A DNA stretch of 28,164 nucleotides from UBA6107 sp034430175 (GTDB lineage Bacteria; Chloroflexota; Anaerolineae; Anaerolineales; Anaerolineaceae), in the NCBI GenBank assembly GCA_034430175.1, contig DAOUFI010000030.1, positions 1 to 28,164 of the forward strand, given 5' to 3'. A program made the translations under genes and the position numbers. Each line of letters starts with the position of its first letter. Position 1 is the first letter of the stretch. Positions 22,975 through 28,164 of this stretch are shown here, piece by piece. Below the pieces are notes generated by a model, which saw only the letters and a program-made list of their open reading frames with translations, was not told where the DNA came from and made no database searches.

Positions 22975-24381
22975 ATGGCAGACAGAAAAATTCAGGACCT
23001 GTTTGGTAAACCCATTGAAGTGGTAAATGTGGGTCTTGCAAGCATGGTCACCCCTTTGAAAGACCAAAATGTTCCCGTAGTGGATGTCGATTGGAAACCG
23101 CCGATGGAAGGCGTCAAACATCTGCGCATGACCAAGAGTGGAAAGATCATCGACGAAGCTAACGCTGAAGCCTGTGATCGGATCAAGAAGGGACGCCCCG
23201 TGCTTGTGGGGATGGGGCTCGCCAAGGACGTTATCCCCGGCTTCCATGAAAACCTGATCCTCCACGCCGGCCCTCCCATCACCTGGGATCGTATGTGCGG
23301 CCCGACCAAAGGTGCCGTAATGGGTGCCCTGATCTACGAGGGTAAAGCAAAAGATGAAAAAGAAGCTGAAAAGCTTGCCTCATCAGGCAAGATCGAATTC
23401 GCTCCTTGCGACCATTACCACACCGTCGGCCCCATGGCTGGCGTCGTATCCTCCAACATGCCTGTCTTTATCATCGAAAACAAGACCTTCGGTAATAAAG
23501 CGTACTGCACCCAGAACGAAGGGCTCGGCAAGGTGTTGCGCTTTGGTGGTATGGGTCCTGATGTCTACGCGAAATTGAAGTGGATGGAGACCGATCTCTA
23601 CCCCACCCTCAACGACGCGCTCAAGACCCTCCCCGATGGCATCGATATTAAATCGCTAATCGCCCAGGCACTGCACATGGGCGACGAATGCCACAATCGC
23701 AATCGCGCGGCCACTTCACTCTTCCTGCGCGCCATCGCCCCCGCCCTGGCTCGCACCTGCAAAGACAGCGAACGTTTGGCCAAAGTCATCGAGTTCATTG
23801 ACAAGAACGACCATTTCTTCCTCAACCTCTCCATGCCCGCCGGTAAATCCACTTTGGAACCGGCTGAAGGTATCGAAGGCTGTAGCATCGTCACCATCAT
23901 GGCTCGCAATGGTACCGATTTTGGTATTCGTATCTCGGCCATGCCTGAAAAGTGGTTCACCGCTCCTGCTGGTATCGTCCAGGGTTTGTACTTCCCGGGC
24001 TTCAGCGAAAAAGATGCCAACCCGGATATTGGCGACAGCACTATCACTGAAACTGCCGGCTACGGTGGCTTCGCAATGGCAGCCGCGCCAGCCATTGTCA
24101 AATTCGTTGGTGGTACTCCCTCTGACGCGATCGCTACGACGCTAGAAATGTATGAGATCACCTTCAGCGAGCATGAAGGCTTCACCATCCCGGCGTTGAA
24201 TTTCCGCGGGACTCCATTGGGTATGGACATCCGAAAGGTGATGGAAACGGGTATCCTCCCGAAGATCAACACCGGCATTGCCCACAAAGATCCAGGTATC
24301 GGCGGCGTGGGCGCAGGTATTCTACGCGCACCTGAGAAGGCATTTAAAGATGCGTTTGATGAATTTTCAAAACTTTGTTAA
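22975..24381 (+). CDS. DUF1116 protein, FdrA partner (YlbE/AllG-like)
   Basis: A 468-residue DUF1116 protein. The hallmark MGDECHNRNRAATSLFLR lies about mid-protein. The C-terminus holds GGFAMAAAPAIVKFVGG and a Gly-rich IGGVGAGILRAPE segment. In E. coli the homologue YlbE (AllG) is a subunit of oxamate carbamoyltransferase, making carbamoyl phosphate from oxalurate; I infer a like phosphorolysis or acyl-transfer role here. It starts 20 bases after FdrA, with GGAG upstream, so both should be made together. It is roughly 50 residues longer than the E. coli protein. Confidence 0.92.
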   Translation: MADRKIQDLFGKPIEVVNVGLASMVTPLKDQNVPVVDVDWKPPMEGVKHLRMTKSGKIIDEANAEACDRIKKGRPVLVGMGLAKDVIPGFHENLILHAGPPITWDRMCGPTKGAVMGALIYEGKAKDEKEAEKLASSGKIEFAPCDHYHTVGPMAGVVSSNMPVFIIENKTFGNKAYCTQNEGLGKVLRFGGMGPDVYAKLKWMETDLYPTLNDALKTLPDGIDIKSLIAQALHMGDECHNRNRAATSLFLRAIAPALARTCKDSERLAKVIEFIDKNDHFFLNLSMPAGKSTLEPAEGIEGCSIVTIMARNGTDFGIRISAMPEKWFTAPAGIVQGLYFPGFSEKDANPDIGDSTITETAGYGGFAMAAAPAIVKFVGGTPSDAIATTLEMYEITFSEHEGFTIPALNFRGTPLGMDIRKVMETGILPKINTGIAHKDPGIGGVGAGILRAPEKAFKDAFDEFSKLC

Positions 24382-24408
24382 CCCAATTTCAAGTAAAGGA
24401 GAAAAGAA

Positions 24409-25290
24409 ATGAAAATCATTGATTTAACCCTCCCCCTGGGCATTCAGACCCCCGCCTGGCCGACCTACGAACCTTTGCAGGTCAAGTACTTTAAACGTCT
24501 TGCACCCAATGGCGCTAATGGTCAACTGCTGACCCACTCCAACCACCTCGGCACCCACCTGGATGGAGAATGCCACTTCTGGACCCCTGGTAAAGACATT
24601 GCTTCGCTTGATATGGACTACCTGGTACATGATGCCGCCATCGTCGACCTGAGCGACGTCTCTGGCGATTATGACGTCTACACCAGCAAAATGGTGATGG
24701 ACCGTGTCGAAGTCAAACCGGGCGACATCCTCATCATCCACACCGGCTACCACCACTTTGGTTGGGACATGCCCACCGGCGACGAAGTCCGCTATATGGT
24801 GCAGCATCCCGGTCCGGATCGCGAATTCGCTGAATGGGCCAAGAAACTGAAACTGCGCTGGATCGGTGTGGACTGCGGTTCTGCCGACCATCCGATGAAT
24901 ACCATTATTCGTAATTGGATGCCCCGTCAGGCCAAGGTTGCCGAGAAAGTATTCCAGAAAAAATTCGGTAAATCACTTGAAGAGTACTTCACTGACGACA
25001 AATATCAACTCATGCACCTCGAAATGTTCAACGAGCACATTCTGCACGCTGAATGCCTCGGCGGCGACCTCGATCTCCTGCTCAACCGCCGCGCACAGGT
25101 GGGCTTCTTCCCGTGGCGCTTCGTTGATGGGGAATCTTCCATCGGCCGCTGCGTTGCCTTCGTTGAAGACGCTGAATATGACAAATTGATGGCCAAAAAA
25201 GCCACCATGCCGCAAACGAAATTTGGCGATTGTTACGATCCAAAACACGTTGAGTCGCTTAACAAGTTGACAGCAGCCAACTTGAAATAG
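24409..25290 (+). CDS. Cyclase-family metal-dependent hydrolase
   Basis: A 293-residue member of the cyclase/kynurenine formamidase family (PF04199 type). HLGTHLDGECHFW gives the metal ligands His46, His50, Asp52 and His56. Family members such as isatin hydrolase and KynB cleave amide bonds, including ring amides. Between FdrA/DUF1116 and the GNAT-like gene, it is a good candidate to open a cyclic ureide or imide made by the Mo hydroxylase. The protein is longer than KynB (about 210), with extra residues at roughly 175-215 and a C-terminal tail. AAAGGAGAAAAG precedes the ATG, 27 bases after DUF1116. The exact substrate is not visible. Confidence 0.9.
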   Translation: MKIIDLTLPLGIQTPAWPTYEPLQVKYFKRLAPNGANGQLLTHSNHLGTHLDGECHFWTPGKDIASLDMDYLVHDAAIVDLSDVSGDYDVYTSKMVMDRVEVKPGDILIIHTGYHHFGWDMPTGDEVRYMVQHPGPDREFAEWAKKLKLRWIGVDCGSADHPMNTIIRNWMPRQAKVAEKVFQKKFGKSLEEYFTDDKYQLMHLEMFNEHILHAECLGGDLDLLLNRRAQVGFFPWRFVDGESSIGRCVAFVEDAEYDKLMAKKATMPQTKFGDCYDPKHVESLNKLTAANLK

Positions 25291-25321
25291 CCAATTACTG
25301 ATACGACAGAAGGAGTAAAAA

Positions 25322-26047
25322 ATGAAAGTCGATCTTCCCGAAAAAGCTTCAGTAGAAACGCTAGAAATCGATGCTCGCGAAGTGGAAGCCATGCTCCAGG
25401 GTCCTGCCCTTGCATTGAAACCCTGGCCCGGTGCCACTGTAACATTGAAAGATGGTCGTACCCTCTACATCCGCGAAGCACGCCTTGACGAAGTTCCCCT
25501 GATGCTGCCCTACATGGAAAAACTGATGCACGTCGATCATGACTTCTATGATATCGTCGGCGCACGTGTCTACTCTGAAATCCTCGGCTGGGCTCGCAAA
25601 CGTCTCAAAGACCCCTATACCCTCGTTGGTTTGATCGATGGTGTATGGGCTGGCTTCGCCAACGGCCGCCTCATGAGCGAAGACATCAACATCTCTCTGC
25701 ACACAATGGCCATCTCCCGCGGTGGACGTATCGGCGCAGCCATGTACTACGCCAAAGCCTACTACGGCTTTGAAATCCTTGGCAACAAGGAATGGTGGGC
25801 CACCTACGAGTCTTACAATGGCTGGATGCGCTGGGGTCTCGGCATGGCACAACCTTCTTATCCCTGGCCCGATATGCAGCATGAACTTGGCGGCGCCAAG
25901 ATCTACTACGTCACCAAGAAGTACTGGGATTCAACAGTCAAGAATTACGTCCGCCAGATGGTCGGCGCTGACCTGAACTTCGATGTACCCGATTCAGTCG
26001 TCAAAGCCAATGAAAAGATGATCGTTCCGGATGAGGTTTTGGTCTAA
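25322..26047 (+). CDS. GNAT-like protein of unknown substrate
   Basis: A 241-residue protein with features of the GNAT fold: TLYIREARLDEVPLMLPYM (beta1-alpha1), YTLVGLIDGVWAGFANGRL (beta strands), GGRIGAAMYYAKAYYG (a Gly-containing helix start where acetyl-CoA phosphate would bind) and ESYNGWMRWGLGM (the usual N...G. helix near the end). The phosphate-loop motif is not perfect, so the catalytic role is a guess. It is unusually rich in Trp and Tyr. It is the last gene of the eight-gene run, 31 bases after the cyclase gene, with AAGGAG upstream. It could act on a CoA thioester or an amine product of the pathway, or be a structural relative without acyltransfer. Confidence 0.7.
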   Translation: MKVDLPEKASVETLEIDAREVEAMLQGPALALKPWPGATVTLKDGRTLYIREARLDEVPLMLPYMEKLMHVDHDFYDIVGARVYSEILGWARKRLKDPYTLVGLIDGVWAGFANGRLMSEDINISLHTMAISRGGRIGAAMYYAKAYYGFEILGNKEWWATYESYNGWMRWGLGMAQPSYPWPDMQHELGGAKIYYVTKKYWDSTVKNYVRQMVGADLNFDVPDSVVKANEKMIVPDEVLV

Positions 26048-26092
26048 GTGACTAATTTAGGGACATCTATAATCAATCCCTGGTAATTGTCC

Positions 26093-26124
26093 AAAAAACG
26101 GCGCGCCGCAAGGCGCGCCGTTTT
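26093..26124. terminator. Bidirectional terminator between converging operons
   Basis: A perfect 13-bp stem AAAACGGCGCGCC / GGCGCGCCGTTTT with a GCAA tetraloop. The A/T ends serve both strands, ending the eight-gene operon and the DUF2877 gene. Confidence 0.93.
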
Positions 26125-26126
26125 CG

Positions 26127-26999
26127 TTATATCGCTCCCACGGCCGCGGCGATTCCTATCAACGTATCCACCCCCGATGAATGTCCAAAACCCAGTAACC
26201 TTATGGTGAGCTGATGCGGCAACTCGACTGAGTTATCAAACAGATGGTCCAATAATTCGAGGAACACGCTCTCCGACCATCCGCGGCAGGCTGCCTCAAT
26301 GCGATTGGCCGAGATCCAGGTGGTCTTTTGATAGGCAAGCTCGGTCAACGATTCTCCCAGCGATCTAACAAACATCCGTTCACGAGAAGAAGCCATATCT
26401 GATCGGACATGGTAAAGCAGAAACCCCGCCAACAGATCGTCCCCGGAGGGAGTCAGTCCACCTCCGTAACCGACTAGTCCGTTGACCGCATCCAGACAAG
26501 ACGCCAAATCTTCGTGTGAAAAGGCAGATTGCAGTCGGGACACATAATGTGAGATTTCATCAGTATCCTTTGCGCCTACGAGATAGAACAAGCCCTTTTC
26601 AGCAGGGATTTCGCGCTTGAGTTCATCTAGAATCAGCCGAATTCTCCTGGACTGTTCTTTGATCGAATTCTTCATTACCACAGGTACTGGAGGAGTCCAT
26701 TGAACGGCATCCCTGAGGTCAATGACTGAGCCCGTGTGTATGAAATTCACAACAGATGAAGAACAAATGAACCTGTCACCAGTGGAGTATTCCTCAGAGA
26801 GGTTTGTTTCTTCATTTAAAAATATATTAAAAGGGCTTTTCTCACCTCGTTTGGTGAGAAATATGGCATTTCTCCCTGCTAACAGGAATACACCGCTTGA
26901 AGTCACTCCTGCTACTTTACCTTCTTTTGATGAGGTAAGCGCTTCTGCTGCGAATACCCCGATCCAGGCAGGTGAATGGTGAACACTGCTGTTATTCAT
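26127..26999 (-). CDS. DUF2877 protein (YlbF/AllH-like)
   Basis: A 290-residue DUF2877 protein. GYGGGLTPSGDDLLAGFLL (about two thirds in) and LGFGHSSGVDTLIGI at the C-terminus are the family hallmarks. The E. coli homologue YlbF (AllH) is the third subunit of oxamate carbamoyltransferase with FdrA and YlbE. Here it is not in the FdrA operon but on the facing strand, its stop only 79 bases past the end of that operon's last gene. The ATG at 26999 overlaps the end of the C39-like gene by eight bases and lacks its own ribosome site, so translation is probably coupled to that gene. Confidence 0.92.
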   Translation of the reverse strand: MNNSSVHHSPAWIGVFAAEALTSSKEGKVAGVTSSGVFLLAGRNAIFLTKRGEKSPFNIFLNEETNLSEEYSTGDRFICSSSVVNFIHTGSVIDLRDAVQWTPPVPVVMKNSIKEQSRRIRLILDELKREIPAEKGLFYLVGAKDTDEISHYVSRLQSAFSHEDLASCLDAVNGLVGYGGGLTPSGDDLLAGFLLYHVRSDMASSRERMFVRSLGESLTELAYQKTTWISANRIEAACRGWSESVFLELLDHLFDNSVELPHQLTIRLLGFGHSSGVDTLIGIAAAVGAI

Positions 27000-27792
27000 G
27001 GATCACTGCCATATTGCCCAACACACCCCACGAGGTGAGAAAGGTCTGGGTTGGCACATCGTAGAATATTCCGTTGCTCATAAAGCGGATGGTATCCGCT
27101 TTTACGTCGTACCCGGTGAGGATGACCACATGTTCATAGGCAGCCACCACCACGGATCGTCCGGCGCCATCGATGTAGGTCATTGGTGGGCTGTAGACCA
27201 TCCTTCCGATCACCCAGGCAATGATTGGCTTCGATTCCGATAATTTCTGCCTTACTTCATCCAGCGTATAACCCTTTACACTCTTTGCAGGTAAACCGTA
27301 TTGCACTAAAAGATCAGCCACTGGCCCTGAGTAGACACCGTAAGCAAAGGGCGGTACCTGTCCCCACTCGCTGTTCACGTCGCCGACAAATCCGTAATCG
27401 GGGTTGTCTGAATGCGGTAACGATACCTGGAAGATGTATTCGATGATGGAGACGCCAAAATAGTTGGCCCAATCCACGGCAGCAGCGGCCTCACAACCCA
27501 AACTGTATGCTTGCTTGTGTCCGGTGATGCCGGTGATGTAAAAGGAATCGGGATAATTAAAACCAACTTCGGTAGCCTGTGGTTCTAAAGTCGCAATCTC
27601 TGTAACTTTCACATCTTCGGTGACTAGGTCAACCTGTGTGGTGTCAATTGTGGGGATTTGAGCAAAGGCATCCGACTGTGTTTGTGTCTCAGTCTGTTTC
27701 GTGCCTGATCCAATCATAAATAACATTGCAAGCGCAACCAGCGCGAGGCTAAAGAAGAGAATCGAGAGATTGCGAATTTTACTTGGAGTCAT
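26992..27792 (-). CDS. Membrane-anchored C39-like cysteine peptidase
   Basis: A 266-residue exported protein. Residues 7-29 form a membrane anchor or signal helix, followed by a Thr/Gln/Val-rich spacer to about 75 and a papain-fold C39-like domain. The nucleophile is the Cys in SLGCEAAAAVDWANYFG, the histidine lies in YEHVVILTGYD, and a DTIRFMSNG segment follows. Chloroflexota and Firmicutes encode many such stand-alone proteins, whose substrates are mostly unknown; the full peptide-exporter (ABC) part of true C39 systems is missing. It overlaps the DUF2877 gene by eight bases. The ribosome site is weak (GGATAAG). Confidence 0.87.
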   Translation of the reverse strand: MTPSKIRNLSILFFSLALVALAMLFMIGSGTKQTETQTQSDAFAQIPTIDTTQVDLVTEDVKVTEIATLEPQATEVGFNYPDSFYITGITGHKQAYSLGCEAAAAVDWANYFGVSIIEYIFQVSLPHSDNPDYGFVGDVNSEWGQVPPFAYGVYSGPVADLLVQYGLPAKSVKGYTLDEVRQKLSESKPIIAWVIGRMVYSPPMTYIDGAGRSVVVAAYEHVVILTGYDVKADTIRFMSNGIFYDVPTQTFLTSWGVLGNMAVIHE

Positions 27793-27832
27793 GGTTCACT
27801 TATCCGGTTAATGATAATCGAAATCCGGACTC

Positions 27833-27881
27833 TTTGGAATTCTCCCAATTTTCTCTATGTAATCACCATAGAAATTCCAAA
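27833..27881. repeat. Nested inverted repeat
   Basis: Outer arms TTTGGAATT (27833-27841) and AATTCCAAA (27873-27881) enclose inner arms CTATG (27855-27859) and CATAG (27867-27871), leaving a 13-base bulge on one side. It lies just upstream of the C39-like gene and could be an RNA structure or a remnant element end. Confidence 0.45.
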
Positions 27882-27897
27882 CAAGAATAATTCAAGC

Positions 27898-27946
27898 TGG
27901 GAATCGGAACGGGACATGATAATTAACAGTCGTGTGCTCTACCAAT
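27898..27946 (-). pseudogene. Truncated tRNA-like sequence A
   Basis: Read on the minus strand it starts with the D-arm part TTGGTAGAGCAC, passes an anticodon-like CTGTTAA (as in tRNA-Asn) and ends in a T-arm-like TTCCGATTCCCAG. The acceptor stem and the 5' D-arm half are missing, and the T stem does not pair. It diverges from copies B and C outside the D and T arm parts. Confidence 0.5.
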
Positions 27947-27950
27947 GAAC

Positions 27951-27970
27951 AGGCACAGTATACTGTGCCT
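27951..27970. repeat. Perfect 20-base palindrome
   Basis: AGGCACAGTATACTGTGCCT is its own reverse complement. It sits between tRNA-like copies A and B and could be a terminator stem or a protein site; flanking T-runs are weak. Confidence 0.55.
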
Positions 27971-28006
27971 CTATAAAAATATAAAACACTCCCTATTCAG
28001 GGAGTG
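27970..28006 (-). terminator. Terminator after tRNA-like copy B
   Basis: On the minus strand CACTCCC pairs with GGGAGTG and is followed by TTTTATATTTTTATAG. It directly follows the 3' end of copy B. Confidence 0.65.
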
Positions 28007-28067
28007 CCAGTGCCGAGACTGGGAATCGGAACTGGGACATCATGATAAAGGTCGTGTGCTCTACCAA
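28007..28067 (-). pseudogene. Truncated tRNA-like sequence B
   Basis: On the minus strand TTGGTAGAGCACACGACC (D arm and following bases) is followed by a degenerate anticodon region and by TTCCGATTCCCAGTCTCGGC, which looks like a T arm joined to the 3' half of an acceptor stem. The 5' acceptor half and first D-arm half are absent, and the T stem has CCCAG on both sides instead of pairing arms. It does not fold as a normal tRNA. Confidence 0.55.
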
Positions 28068-28068
28068 C

Positions 28069-28097
28069 AAAAAAAAACACTCCCGCGAAGGGGAGTG
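28069..28097 (-). terminator. Strong terminator after tRNA-like copy C
   Basis: On the minus strand CACTCCC-CTTCGC-GGGAGTG is followed by nine T residues, then directly by the D-arm part of copy B. Confidence 0.75.
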
Positions 28098-28164
28098 CCA
28101 GTGCCGAGACTGGGAATCGGAACTGGGACATCATGATAAAGGTCGTGTGCTCTACTAACAAAAA

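Larger units (their letters stand above)
28001..28164 (-). repeat. Tandem direct repeat, 91-base period, tRNA-like units B and C
   Basis: The block beginning at 28001 recurs at 28092 with an exact 91-base period. About 72 bases are identical except one base (CTACCAAC against CTACTAAC). Each unit joins a truncated tRNA-like sequence to a terminator stem. Copy C reaches the window edge, so more units may follow outside. Confidence 0.85.

Noticed and set aside
28001..28164. CRISPR array from the regular direct repeat
   Set aside because: The repeat unit is about 72 bases with a 91-base period, is tRNA-like and ends in terminators; there are no variable spacers of normal size and no cas genes.

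Overview
The window reads as chromosomal DNA of an anaerobic bacterium, most likely a member of the Chloroflexota (Anaerolineae). That placement is inferred from gene style: a very large MalT-like/BTAD regulator, a DUF5317 protein, an NHLP-like (Os1348-type) small protein and biotin-dependent sodium-pump decarboxylase genes. It has not been checked by any search.

Layout. (1) Bases 1-4572, minus strand: a large ATPase/TPR/BTAD regulator, followed by a three-copy 12-bp-period direct repeat next to a promoter-like -10, a 40-residue hydrophobic peptide gene, a DUF5317 membrane protein, an NHLP-like small protein and the start of a GAF-like protein. This looks like a regulator with its own target operon. 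(2) 4777-11598: a DUF218/YdcF protein (+), then minus-strand genes for a PhnD-PhnC-PhnE type ABC importer whose permease is two PhnE halves fused in one chain, a DegV protein, and two small membrane proteins. (3) 12109-17435, plus strand: an NCS2 nucleobase permease with its own terminator, then a three-subunit molybdenum hydroxylase (FAD, 2Fe-2S and Mo subunits). (4) 17820-26047, plus strand: one tightly packed eight-gene run. It encodes a complete Na+-translocating biotin-dependent decarboxylase (carboxyltransferase, small delta subunit, biotin carrier, membrane beta subunit), followed directly by FdrA, a DUF1116 protein, a cyclase-family metallohydrolase and a GNAT-like protein. (5) 26127-27792, minus strand: a C39-like peptidase overlapping a DUF2877 gene. 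DUF2877 is the third partner of the FdrA/DUF1116 set. (6) 27793-28164: no gene, but a nested inverted repeat and a tandem array of truncated tRNA-like sequences separated by terminator hairpins.

How it may work together. FdrA/DUF1116/DUF2877 correspond to the E. coli trio now assigned as oxamate carbamoyltransferase (oxalurate + Pi to oxamate + carbamoyl phosphate). Here they sit with a nucleobase permease, a Mo hydroxylase, a cyclic-amide-type hydrolase and a sodium-pumping decarboxylase. One reading is a nucleobase catabolic route in which ring hydroxylation, ring opening and phosphorolysis of an N-carbamoyl amide are followed by an energy-conserving decarboxylation, for example uracil to barbiturate to ureidomalonate and on to malonyl-CoA to acetyl-CoA. 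This is inference; the gene identities are much firmer than the pathway.
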